NCBI RefSeq assembly: GCF_018139145.2
Contig: NC_059478.1
Coordinates: 27,931,001 to 27,995,000, forward strand
Direction of reading: 5' to 3'
DNA length: 64,000 nt
Origin: Gymnogyps californianus
Lineage: Eukaryota; Chordata; Aves; Accipitriformes; Cathartidae
Made by a program: the position numbers and the translations under genes. This document shows positions 50,004 through 60,600 of this stretch, piece by piece (position 1 is the stretch's first letter; each line of letters starts with the position of its first letter). The notes below the pieces were generated by a model. That model ran no database searches and was not told where the DNA came from. It saw only the letters and a program-made list of their open reading frames with translations.

Positions 50004-52157
50004 ATCCTGGTCAGAGTATTTGTTACTCACTTCTTGTAAAAATGACTTAGAGGTCCCTTCAAGAGGGTCAGAAGCCCTTCTACTTTGTCTGGCAACCGGA
50101 GCGGCATCTTTCCTGGAAGAATCCCCTTTTCTGGTTGTTTTTCCTTTCAATTCACGTACCCGTGCATCTAGGACTGAGGTAGGTTTTCTATCCCACTTCC
50201 TCATGTCCTCTCCGTGGTCACGCAAGTAAAACCACAGGGTACCCCGTGGTGTATACCTCCTATATTCTCTCTCTTGATCAGAGGAATGCTCACTCCTAAT
50301 AGCTGAGATATTGGTCTGTACAGGTGGGGAGTAGGACTTTTCGATCAGTTCAATCAGTTTTTCGGACTTCTCGGACAATTTTTCCACAGCTGAGACACAG
50401 GCTCGTAGGGATGAAGAGAGATTTTCTTCATATTGCCGGAGTTGGCGAGCCATTTCATCCACTGTCGGTGCCTCTTCGTCTTTCCAAGTTAGTACTGCCA
50501 ATGGGTTGGCATATGATGATGGTGCGCTCCGTACAAACTTCCGCCACATGGGTCGTGTGCATTGAACTTCATCTGGATCTTTGGGTAATTGTAAACTGTC
50601 CGGGTCATAATAAATCATCTCTAGCACGGCTAATTCCCTCAGGTACTGAATACCTCTTTCCATGGTACTCCACTTGCCTGGTTGACATATAACATCTTCC
50701 TTGAAGGGATACCTTTCCTTCACACTTGACAGGAGTCGCCTCCAGAGGCTGAGGGCTTGTGTCCCTTTTCCAATCGCCTTATCAATGCCACCTTCCCTAG
50801 CAAGTGATCCTAGCTGCTTGGCTTCCTTACCCTCTAATTCCAGGCTACTAGCCCCATTGTCCCAGCATCGGAGCAGCCAGGTGATAATGTGCTCACCTGG
50901 ACGACGGCTGAAATCTTTTCGCATATCCCGCAGCTCACTCAGGGATAGAGATCGGGTGATTACTTCTGGTTCTGCCTCTTCCTCCTGTTCTCGTGATGGC
51001 CCTGGTTCGTCTTCATCCTTCGCTAAACGAGCTGATTTTTTTGTATATTTCTTCTTCTGTATAGGGGCGACTGATACTGGCACAGATTGGTTCTCTGGTT
51101 CAGCCGCAGCGCCTGTCGCAGGGGTCGGAGTAGCCGCAGCGCCTGTCACAGGGGTCAGAGTAGCCGCAGCGCCTGTCGCAGGGGTCGGAGTAGCCGCAGC
51201 GCCTGTCGCAGGGGTCGGAGTAGCCGCAGCGCCTGTCGCAGGGGTCGGAGTAGCCGCAGCGCCTGTCGCAGGGGTCGGAGTAGCCGCAGCGCCTGTCGCA
51301 GGGGTCGGAGTAGCCGCAGTGTCTGTTGTCGGGGCTGGAGTAGCCGCCTTGCCTGTCGCTAGGGTTGCAGTAGCTGCAGTGTCTGTTGCAGGGGTTGGAG
51401 TAGCCGCAGTATCTGTCGGTCTGTTTTCCCTCCCTTCCCCCTGAGGGTGCTGCATAGTATTGAGCAGTGTTTGGTAGATACTAGCCAGGGCCCAGCACAG
51501 TGCGATAGGTTGTGCCTCTTTGGAATAGCCACAGCATTTTCCTTTCAGATAATCTATCATTTTATCAGGGTCCTGTAGTTGTTCAGGAGTGAAGTTCCAA
51601 ACCATTGGAGGTGAGAAGTTCTCTAGATACCTGCCCATTTTCTCCCACATGCCATGCCACCCATGGTTATTAAGCCTCGGGGCAGATTTCCGAAAGGTAT
51701 TCTTAAACAGTTGTTTAACCTTAAACAAGGCCTGGAACACATTCAGGAGACATAACAATAGGAACATGCTAGTTTGAACATCCCAAGGATATTCAAAATT
51801 CTCAAGAGCCACTGTAATTTGCCTGGAGGAGAAGGGGAAGGTGAAGAAATGTGTCTCCCCTGTGGCTTGGCTCTCCGATGAGAAAAGGTACAAGGTGTAA
51901 TTATTAATAGTTTCTGATAGACGGCTCCCGAAGTACGGAGGTGATGGCAATGCTGAGTACAAATACCAGATTAATTCCACAACCAGCAATTCTATCATAT
52001 CATAAGCCAGTGTTACAAAGTACAACAACATGATAACTCTGGCCCAGTTCCCACGGGTGATAAACAGCACAACAGGGAGCATATACTGCAAGTAAGGTAT
52101 TACATAACGCACCTTTAAGAACAAGTGCACCAACTTTGAGAGCAAATACATCAACAT
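50001..52157 (-). CDS. gag: gag, 718 residues with hydrophobic N-terminus and tandem repeat
   Basis: Start chosen at the first ATG (52,155-52,157), which has A at -3; four upstream codons are also open but begin with TTG. Residues about 3-35 and 40-68 are strongly hydrophobic, and a third hydrophobic segment lies at about 131-146, suggesting membrane targeting. A WHGMWEKMGRYLENF region follows, then about 247-351 is a low-complexity array of ten-residue units of the PTPATGAAAT type, then a basic/acidic linker. The C-terminal half (about 390-700) holds a helical region with LSLSELRDMRKDF, LAREGGIDKAIGKG and a probable coiled coil at about 565-605 (YEENLSSSLRACVSAVEKL). No CCHC zinc knuckle is present, as in ERV-L and spumavirus Gag. 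It ends at TAG, in frame with protease. Role by family: particle assembly and RNA packaging. No internal stops or frameshifts are visible. Confidence 0.9.
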   Translation of the reverse strand: MLMYLLSKLVHLFLKVRYVIPYLQYMLPVVLFITRGNWARVIMLLYFVTLAYDMIELLVVELIWYLYSALPSPPYFGSRLSETINNYTLYLFSSESQATGETHFFTFPFSSRQITVALENFEYPWDVQTSMFLLLCLLNVFQALFKVKQLFKNTFRKSAPRLNNHGWHGMWEKMGRYLENFSPPMVWNFTPEQLQDPDKMIDYLKGKCCGYSKEAQPIALCWALASIYQTLLNTMQHPQGEGRENRPTDTAATPTPATDTAATATLATGKAATPAPTTDTAATPTPATGAAATPTPATGAAATPTPATGAAATPTPATGAAATPTPATGAAATLTPVTGAAATPTPATGAAAEPENQSVPVSVAPIQKKKYTKKSARLAKDEDEPGPSREQEEEAEPEVITRSLSLSELRDMRKDFSRRPGEHIITWLLRCWDNGASSLELEGKEAKQLGSLAREGGIDKAIGKGTQALSLWRRLLSSVKERYPFKEDVICQPGKWSTMERGIQYLRELAVLEMIYYDPDSLQLPKDPDEVQCTRPMWRKFVRSAPSSYANPLAVLTWKDEEAPTVDEMARQLRQYEENLSSSLRACVSAVEKLSEKSEKLIELIEKSYSPPVQTNISAIRSEHSSDQEREYRRYTPRGTLWFYLRDHGEDMRKWDRKPTSVLDARVRELKGKTTRKGDSSRKDAAPVARQSRRASDPLEGTSKSFLQEVSNKYSDQD
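51103..51418 (-). repeat. 30-bp coding tandem array inside gag
   Basis: About ten and a half copies of a 30-bp unit that keep the reading frame and encode ten-residue units rich in A, T, P and G. The copies at 51,163-51,312 are nearly identical, while those from about 51,313 upward have several substitutions. Near-identity suggests recent expansion by slippage or unequal exchange, so copy number may vary between alleles and between copies of the element. Confidence 0.9.
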
Positions 52158-52252
52158 TGTGACCAGCAACTATTGAACTAATATAATGTATGTTTATAAC
52201 AAATTTGTTCTAACACATTTCAGTCAGATTTGTCGTTATCTCAACCCGTTGT
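52158..52252 (-). other. Short 5' leader of the provirus
   Basis: Only 95 bases separate the primer binding site from the gag ATG. It begins GCACAACGGG-like after the binding site and is otherwise AT-rich. Any packaging signal must lie here or within gag. No splice donor was identified, consistent with an element that has no env to splice. Confidence 0.6.
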
Positions 52253-52270
52253 GCCCCACGTTGGGCGCCA
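52253..52270 (-). other. Primer binding site, tRNA-Lys(1,2) type
   Basis: The minus strand reads TGGCGCCCAACGTGGGGC, which is the 18-base complement of the 3' end of vertebrate tRNA-Lys(1,2), the primer used for instance by Mason-Pfizer monkey virus. It lies 8 bases inside the 5' LTR. The match looks perfect, so minus-strand DNA priming should be intact. Confidence 0.93.
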
Positions 52271-52397
52271 AAAAGGACTGTCGTGGTTTAACCCCAGCCG
52301 GCAGCTAAGCACCACGCAGCCGCTTGCTCACTGCCCCCCCACCCCTGGGATGGGGGAGAGAATCAGGAAAAAAACTCGTGAGTTGAGATAAAGACAG

Positions 52398-52403
52398 TTT
52401 AAT
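52398..52403 (-). terminator. Polyadenylation signal ATTAAA in the LTR
   Basis: ATTAAA on the minus strand within TATTAAACTG, about 185 bases after the TATA box and conserved in the solo LTR. The equivalent copy in the 3' LTR would direct the end of the viral transcript. Confidence 0.6.
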
Positions 52404-52581
52404 AGGACAGAAAGGAATGAAAAACAATGATAATGATAATAATAATAATATGACAATAGCAATACTAAAAGAATTAAACTATACAAAGTAAGTGGTGCAC
52501 AATGCAATTGCTCACCACTCGTTGACCGATGCCCAGTTAGTTCCCGAGCCGCGATCCCCCCTCCCAGTTAACTCCCCCCAG

Positions 52582-52589
52582 TTTATATA
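52582..52589 (-). promoter_or_regulatory. TATA box of the 5' LTR
   Basis: TATATAAA on the minus strand, about 275 bases into the LTR, in the block CCCAGTATATAAACTGGG that is conserved in the solo LTR at 24 kb. It would start the genomic RNA toward lower coordinates. Confidence 0.7.
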
Positions 52590-52862
52590 CTGGGCATGAT
52601 GTCATATGGTATGGAATAGCTCTTTGGCCAATTTGGGTCAGCTGTCCTGATGGTGTCCCCTCCCAGCTTCTTGTGCCCCTCCAGCCTTCTTGCTGCCTGG
52701 GGACGAGAAGCTGAAAAAATCCTTGACTTAGTATAAACACTACTTAGCAACAACTAAAAACATCGGTGTGTTATCAACATTCTTTTCCTACTAAATCCAA
52801 AACACAGCACTATACCAGCTACTAGGAAGAAAATTAACTCTGTCCTAGCCGAAACCAGGACA

Positions 52863-52867
52863 TGATG
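52863..52867 (+). repeat. Target-site duplication of the provirus, right copy (TGATG)
   Basis: Exact match to 45714-45718, directly after the terminal CA on the plus strand. It shows that the two LTRs belong to one insertion and that no rearrangement has joined different copies. Confidence 0.9.
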
Positions 52868-55800
52868 TTTGATACCACTGCTCTACCTGGGCAGGGGAAA
52901 TACTGGTTCAAAAAGAAACCCCCTGGTATTAAAACGTCTTCATGGGCTTTGCGCTGGATGGTAGATATCTCATAACTTATATAATCACTCCAAGTGGGAT
53001 TTCAAAAGTATTCTGCTCTAGTCTTATTGCATTTCCACCACAAATTAAAGCTAATTTTAAGCACTGATTTGAATAGAAACATTTACGAGCCTTAATATTT
53101 CTCTGACATTTTTTACTAAGCTTTTGTGCAGTCAGTAAGTTAGATGAGAACAGTATTTGCATATTTGTAAAATAGCACGTGGATCATTTTCATTTGAAGA
53201 ATACAACTGAAAACTGGCATCAGAAAATTAAAGGGAAATCTAGAAGATGTATGCATTGAAAAGCAAATGAGGGGTTGGCATCCGGTCCTTTATTCAGCTA
53301 TTGATTTGTGTAGGATACAACTTTCTGAATTTATTGGGGGAAAAGTTTAATGCAATTTAAGGACTACAGTGGGATGTTTTCAGCCAGATGAAATTGAGAT
53401 CAGTCCTGTGTTAAATATTTGCTGGAGGAGGTTAGGCCTTCAACCTAATACCAACAGTCTGCCCCAAGGAATTGTTCCTAACTGCAGAATACTTTGTCAA
53501 AAGCACTATCATCACATGGGTTTTTCAAACCAGTAACGCTAAACCAGAAGACTGCAGATGTGGGAGAAGGAGAAGGCAGCACAGGGAGCTTGCAGTAGCC
53601 AGGAGGGTGAGGCAGCAGCAAAGAGGGTGACCTTTTGTTTATATCAGTGGTGATCAAACCTGAACTTTCTCTACCCCTTTTGCAGCACCAATGCAAGCCA
53701 GTCACTAATAATCTTGCTTTCATGGTTTGACAGGCTTGAAGCACGCTGCGCTGAGTTATCAGTAATAAAACGCCCTCTAAGGGGGCGTGCGGATGCTTCA
53801 GCAACAACAGGATATTTTCAGAGACGAGATGAGTGTAGTCAAGGACATTCATCACCTCTAACTCAAGCATCAGCTCCGAGGTGAACAGGAGGCTGGGCTG
53901 GGTCCAGGGATGCGCTCTCGCACCAGTTGCCCAGGGCCTCTGTGACACACTGATTCAAATTACCCACTACGCAGAAGGAAAGAGAGAAAGAGCCCTACGT
54001 ATCAGCTTCCACTCACAGCCTCCATAATTCGCCTTCGCTCTGCAGAGAAGAACTGCTGCCTTTGCTCAATTTTCAAACACTAGATTCACGTTCCCCATTT
54101 TAATCCAAAAGCTGTATTTGGAAACATGCCAGGAGAGGCAAAGATCATCGTCAAGCTGAGATTTCAGCCATGGGATTCTTTAGTGAGAAAAAGAAAGAGG
54201 CAGAAAATGAAGATTAATTGAGAGAGCTGCAGATACGGCAATGGAGCTGAAGACAGCAATGGTCTGAGGAAGCAAAAGGGGAAAAACAGGATCAGGACAG
54301 ACTGGAACTTTGCAAGTGAGACTCTTAGTGTGAATGAAAATGAACCAAGATCTTGTCAGTCACCTGTCAGATACCGAAACAGGAATTGTCTCTTCACTAT
54401 ATGACGCCATGCACTGCTGCAGAGCAGTAAAAATCTTAGAAGCTCTGTGCAAACGAGGCTGCTGGATGAAGACGCTCATATTGTGGGTCAGGGTTTCTGC
54501 ACTAGTCCAAGGCCAAAGTCCAAGCAGAATTAAGAACACAAAAATCATTAGGTGTAAATTCCTCAGAAGCAAGTCAGAAAGCAGCCACCACTCAGGTTAA
54601 TGCCTTCGGTCACCTCCTTTTTAATGAGCATACATATGCCCAAACTCTCTTGTCTAACGATATATCTACAGCTACAAATATACCACAGGCATAATGCACA
54701 GAGGCACCCAGGGTGATTTTAGAACTGGGTGAAACAGAAAAATTCAACCAAGCCCTACATGAACTGAGGCTCTGCCCAAGTGAGGTTGTCTGTACAACTG
54801 TCTACAAGCCAATCTCCGTAACAGAGACAAGCAGAGATACACACAGCACAGCTAATACATATTGACTACCTGGCATACTAATTAGCTAATACCTATTTAA
54901 GTTTCCACCCAGGGTACGTCCCACCCACAGCATGTACCCTTCCTCTGTGTGCAAATAGTGACACATCTACGTCGGGGGAATTCCGGGTGGGACGATACCT
55001 CTGAGGTCCCGCATCTCTGACACAGCTCTGCAGTTGCGGCAAAGCTCGCCTTGTGCCCCTAATCCTCCAAACAGGAGGCAGAGGATGAACTCAGTCACTG
55101 GAAAACGGATGCTGAACACATCCTTCCTACACCTCCTGCCAGCTGCTTGCAGCAGGGTTGGCATGAGATTTACAGCCAGCTGCTAACCTTAGCGGGAGGT
55201 ACAATGCCACAAGAGCAGGTAGATGAAACAGGGAGAATCTGTCAAGAATTTAAGAGAAACAAAAAGAAAAAAAAATGAAGAATTAAATAGAAAAAGGGGT
55301 TGGGGGATAATTACAAAACAGGTATTTTTAATGGTTGCTGGCAGAAGCCCCAACCCTTGTATTTAAATGGCTTTTTTAATTAAAAAACAGCAGGCAATGA
55401 ATGCTAATCTTTCTGAGCAGAACGCTCCTGATGGTTTGCCTGTTTCCAAAAGACTAAATCAATCAGCAAGAAGGCTAACCCCATCTCGGGAACATACATT
55501 TCAGAAGGACCTCAACTTTCAAAGTCTATGCGTGCTGCACTCCTGTATACACAGGGCGATGTATACTAGCACCAGAACTATAACATTCACAAAAATGTCC
55601 AATAGTGGTTTAACTTCTTTTTTTTTTTTTTTTCTAGATCTGATCTGTCTTTCCTTGTTACTTCAAAATGTTTTTTTTTTCTAGCTAAAAATATCAGTGG
55701 AGGCCTGCCAGGCTAAAATGTGCAGTTTGAGTCCCTAAGTGTTTGGGTAGGGAATATTCCAATTGCTCCACATTTTTGCCTATGTAAACTATTTAACTTG

Positions 55801-55900
55801 CAAATCAGAAAGCAATGTTGTATGACACACTTGGGTTTTTCTTGGAATCTCAGCAGACATGCAGTGAAAAAAACAGCATATAACCAGCAGAGAGAGTGAG

Positions 55901-55919
55901 AAAAGAGAGAGAGAGAGAG
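55901..55919 (+). repeat. GA microsatellite
   Basis: A short AG/GA dinucleotide run, interrupted upstream by GTGAGAAAA. It is a possible polymorphic marker. Confidence 0.8.
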
Positions 55920-58229
55920 TGATGTCAACCATGTAGTACAAAAATAAATTGTTAGCAATTTTTTATGAACTGAGGTTTCCCAAATGTAAAGCAATTTAAC
56001 AATTTTGTGCCATTGCAATTCACAGTATCTGTGGGTAGAGGGATTTTAAATGAAAATCCAGCCTTATTCTATTCTGTGTCAAGAATTATGTGTCATTTTG
56101 TTTCTTGCCCGCATTTTATATTTGTATAAAGCGTTAGAGAAAGAAAGTCTCATCGGGGAAGGCCACCACCAGGAAACAGCATGAGAAAATCCCAACACTG
56201 CAGAGCAGTGGAAGGCTTTATAACCTGGCACCGACATGACCAAAATTAACTAGATTTGGAGCCTCCTTTTTCAAGCCAGCAAGTTTTGGTGCCCATTTCC
56301 AAGCTGGGCCTGTCCATCCTGCTGCGACTGGGGAAGCCATAATGGTCTCCTAAAGGCTTGGCTTGTGCATTGGTGCACTGTGGTACTTGGGGCTGTAGAC
56401 ACAGGGACAAAGTTCGTGCCCTGAGGCTGTGGCTCAGCCCAGCTCTGTCTCTCTTGGGCACAGGGTTTACATGCCTCTCCACGCTGCCTCTCAGTCACAG
56501 CATCAGTAACTGGATGTCCACATGCGGTCGCTGGAGGCAGAATTATCAGTGAGACCAGAGTCAAGGAGCAGCAGCACGGCAGGGCTGCGTTTCCACAGAT
56601 GCTTGGTACACACTCAAAAACCATCTCGATAAGACACAACTTTAAGCTCTGCCTGCAGGGGCACTCCTCCTTCTCCCTTTTGCCACGCTCTTTTCCCTTG
56701 CTTAGCCCGTGCTCCCAGCAGTCGCCTCTTCACCCAGGGATGGATCTGCTGTTGGCTCCCCTGCAGAGCTGCTTTCCCAGCGTGTGGGGGAAAGCTTTTC
56801 TCCCAGGAGAAAAGCTGGGAGACTCCCTGCCCTGCCGAGGAGTGCTCGGGCTGTGTCCTGTCCACCCTCCCTCCACCGCCCTTTCCATCCTCCAGTCTCA
56901 GGGCAGCTTCTGAGCCACCAGCGCTGGGCTGCGAGCCGGACAGCAAGGAGCAATTCGCAGCCTTCTCTGAAAGCACAAAATCTCCCCCTGACACACACAC
57001 AAATGCTTTCCTCTCATCTCCAAACACCTGGTCTTTTTCAGCATCATCACGCAGCAGAGCAGGTGCTGTGAAAGTCTCCTGGCCTCCGCTTTCTCTCTCC
57101 ACACCGCTATGTCATTTCTTCCTCCTCTATCATTGTGTCAGCTCCTGCTGATAGAGCTGACCTCCCTGCTCCTCCAGACGTTGCATCCGAGCCCTCCAGC
57201 ACACACATCCATCTCCAAGCACACCACGCCGTTAAGGAAAATACATTCAAAATTAGAAGATGATTACACAGTTTGTACTGGAGCTGGGGAGTATATAAAC
57301 CCAGTAGGCTACTTGCACTGCCTGTGCCTTTCTGAACTGAGCATGCCTTGTTCAGGCAAACCACGTGTGGGAAAAATCCATATCAGGCAGAGATTCACAA
57401 GAGAAGTACCACAGTATGTAAAAAAAAGAAAAATTCGAGTATCATATATCTGCACACAAGTAAACCCAGTCTGCTGGTCTCATGAAGCACAGAAATGGTC
57501 AAGAAACGTTTTGTGCCAAGCTGTTACAGAGAAAGAGGAGATAAATAAGACCATCACTGATGTACACATCTTTCCTAGCATCTGGCTGCTTCAGGAGCCA
57601 TGGTTTCTGTATGGTTCCTTCAAAGGCAGGGAGGGTTTACTACCCACTGAGACTGTCACTGAGACAAGATCATTCAAGAAGTCTCAGAGATACCACCACC
57701 CAGCCTGCACAACCACACTTGGTGTGCCTGGATGCTTTGTACAGCTCATGTCATTACTTTGAGACACCCTGTAAGACTCAAAGATGAAAGAAGATTTGCA
57801 GAGGTGCTCTTCAAATTACTGCCTGGGTGCCCTTTTCTTAAATCAGGCTAAGCTTTCACTAGGATCAAGGTAGGGACCAGCTCCGAGGAATTTCTCCACA
57901 AATTCATTTTGCAGGATGCTGATTTCTCATTATGAGAGAACACAAATCCATTTGATAAGAAATGTTCTCTTTCCTTTCTCATTTTGTTTCACAACCTATG
58001 GCCTAAACCTCAGGTGAATTTTCAAATAAGCCAGCGCTCGTAGTTGCAAAGGAATCTCTATAGGAAACAAAAGCATAGAGCACATTGGCATCTTATGTTT
58101 TATTTCATAGTGCAGCAAGAAAGCATAGGAACACATTGACAAAAGCTGTGTATCTCCCTCGTACTGCATGCAAGAAATTAAAAAGATTCTGCAGACTTCC
58201 ATGAATCGTGCCCACAACTCTGCCAAATT

Positions 58230-58365
58230 ATTCTTTTTCCCCCTTTTTCAGATGGGGGAACCTCAGGGAGAGATGGGATAGGAGGCCTAAGTAAACTCCT
58301 AAAGTGATCTGGGAGCTAGATCAAATGAAATCTCCTGTACTTCAGGAACTAGACCACTTTGTGCT
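58230..58365 (+). repeat. Possible ancient MIR/L3-like repeat fragment
   Basis: CCCCTTTTTCAGATGGGGGA followed by an ACCTCAGGGAGAGA block and, further on, a GAACTAGACCAC ending follow the order of the conserved tail of old MIR/L3-type repeats (the acagatgggga, actgaggcacagagagg and accactagaccac words). The sequence is diverged but the order of words fits. Confidence 0.4.
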
Positions 58366-60482
58366 CCAAAACCAATAAAGCAATGCTTCGTGCAGTGATG
58401 GCCTCAGTTATACATTTTGCATTCAAGTGTCACACTGACACTTGCCATTCTTGGTACCGAGGAGCTAAATTTATCTTTGTCTTCTTTAATATGCCCTAAG
58501 AAAGACAAAATTAGAGATCTCCTCCTGTCTGAATTGCAGGCAGCTTCCCGTTGTTTATCTAGCCACTGAACAGGCAGCGCTATAGCCGTACCAGAAAGCC
58601 TTTCCAGTTTGATTTGCTCTATCCATTGAACAACAGCGTGTGGATCAAACGAGGCTGAGCAACTTGCCATCCACCTGCTTCTCAAGTGCAACGAAGCAGA
58701 AGAAAACTACTCTGACAATTTGAAAGGGGACTACAACCAATTTAGAAGGAAATGATTGCGCACAGTCCAACCTGATGCCTTGAACAGCATCACGGAGCAA
58801 TCCTCCATCACTTAGTGTTCGGGGCCTGTCACTCTTCTGATTTAAAATTAGTTTAGGTAAACTAGTTGCACAACCATGATTCACTCTAAAACACTTCCAC
58901 TCAAGAGTCTTACTCTGCCTCGCTGGCACCTTTATACTTTCAAAGATTATTTCTACTATGCTTTTTATTTCTTGAAACAGACTTGTATAGATAAAATATG
59001 GCAAATACATTCCTTTTGATAACCAAGAATCTTTGTTTCCTCTTGAGAAACAGGACGAGTTCTGGGTATGGATGTAAACACAAATTTGGTTATCATACCT
59101 AGACCTAGTTCTCCACCTATAACAGATCTGTGAGGTTGTGATCAGTGCTAGCTAGGTATTGAGTAAACATCATTGGGAACTATATTTAGCTAAGACTGAT
59201 CCTTAAACCTCTGGATTTTCGTACGAGAGAGACTCACATTTTTGTCTGGTTGAACATTGTTGACCTTAACATCATTTTCTGTCATGGAACTGCATTAACT
59301 ATTCATTGACTTTAAGGCCCAAACTACAGTTCAGCGTTTTCTTAGATACTTCAGAAAGAAGCTTGGTTGTGGCATTTCATCCTGAAGTCCCTAATGCCTT
59401 TTACAATGAATTTCTTTGCCAAGAATCAATGCAGTCCATGCCCCTTTGTGCTCCAGGAGACTGCAGGGACTGTCAGAACAAACCTCACGGGACATCGCTA
59501 GAGATGTCCCAGGGAAGTCAGTGGAAAGCCAAGGTGAGCTCTATTACTTTTGGGACAGCATAAACACTACAGTGGAAGAAGCAGCCCCAACAACAACAAA
59601 AAAAATCAACTCAAACCCAAACAAAAAAACCCACACAAGCAAACAAAAAAACATGAGCATATGCTTCCAGGGAAGCAGCAGAGGGAGGGAAAAAGCCTGC
59701 TGTCTGTGGGTGCTTTAGGTTATATGAATAGTCAAATAACGTGACCTAGAAGAGATCAACAGGAAGGGTAGAGAGTTTTGTGAGCATCCCACAGGCCAGT
59801 GCCCACAAGCCTGAACAGCATCACTGTGTTAGCTCAATTGAGTACACGATGTACCTGCACAGGAGATGTGGAGCTGGAGCCTCTGCTGCTGTTAGTCTTG
59901 CCACATGCAGCAGCTCAGGGCAAAGCATTGCACAGCCCGCAGCTCCCTGCCCCACCGCAGCTCCCACACACAGAGTGGGAGCTCCCATCCACCGCTGGCA
60001 GAGTAAATCCTAAAGGACCAGACAAAAACTGGGTGCAGCCCCACTCTGCCTTCCCCTACACACTGAGCATCAGTACAGGGAGTATTAGACTTAAGGAAAT
60101 GAGGTACATTTCCCACCTTTTTATGCCCAGCAGTACATCTTCATTTTATTTACTGCAGCATCATGACCTCCCACACAGCAAAGAAGTTTGTGGCTTTTCA
60201 TACAAAACCTAAGCAAGCTTTGACCCAATTGCACAACTGTTCCTTTCTTTAACAGCTGTAGACACAAGCTATATAGCTACAAGTTACATGGCTAGAAACT
60301 TCAAACACGTCTTCAAGAAAACATCACAGATAAAGCACATTCACAGACTATCCTCCACTTTCCATATACCATAAAGTGAATTTTCTTTGAAACTAAACTG
60401 ATGAACTGCCTTTTTTCCAGGTATTTGCCCCTTCTTAAGGAAAAAGTGCCAGAAAGCTGCAGAAATAATGACTAATAGAGGC

Positions 60483-60493
60483 GGGGGGGGGGG
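60483..60493 (+). repeat. Poly-G run (11 G)
   Basis: 11 consecutive G, prone to sequencing and assembly length error. Confidence 0.8.
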
Positions 60494-60504
60494 TTCCACG
60501 GAAT

Positions 60505-60600
60505 TTAAAACCAGAAGGAACCATTAGACTACCTCATCCAGCTTGTAACAAAGGCCCTTCATCCCATTAAGCTGCTGCACACATTTTAGCTTCTCAATGC
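60505..60600 (+). repeat. Possible old interspersed repeat fragment
   Basis: The words AAAACCAGAAGGAACCATTA, GACTACCTCATCCAG and CTTGTAACAAAGGCC resemble a common amniote repeat that I remember as beginning with a ccagaagggaccatt-type phrase. The family name is uncertain and the match is partial. Confidence 0.35.

Larger units (their letters stand above)
45719..52862 (-). mobile_element. Near-complete env-less endogenous retrovirus (ERV-L-like), minus strand
   Basis: A 7,144-bp provirus with order, read on the minus strand, of 5' LTR (52,862-52,279), Lys-type primer binding site, gag, amber codon, protease-RT, frame change, RNase H-integrase, a 0.5-kb non-coding stretch, polypurine tract and 3' LTR (46,301-45,719). 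Both LTRs begin TG and end CA, and TGATG duplications flank the whole. The LTRs differ by one A in a homopolymer with no substitution seen, so insertion is recent. There is no env open frame between integrase and the 3' LTR. The only lesion seen is the pol frame change near 48.56 kb. ERV-L-like class is inferred from the 5-bp duplications, absence of a Gag zinc knuckle and of env, and remembered similarity to bird ERV-L sequences. Confidence 0.96.
52279..52862 (-). repeat. 5' LTR of the provirus (584 bp)
   Basis: Read on the minus strand it begins TGTCCTGGTTTCGGC and ends CCACGACA. It is identical to the 3' LTR except for one extra A in an A run near 52,714-52,719. It is followed by the 8-base spacer and primer binding site. 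It holds a TATA box and an ATTAAA signal, so it has the parts of a functional promoter and 3' processing site. Confidence 0.96.

Noticed and set aside
50701..51444. 247-codon plus-strand open frame with V/A/G-rich repeats
   Set aside because: It is the antisense shadow of gag and its 30-bp tandem array.
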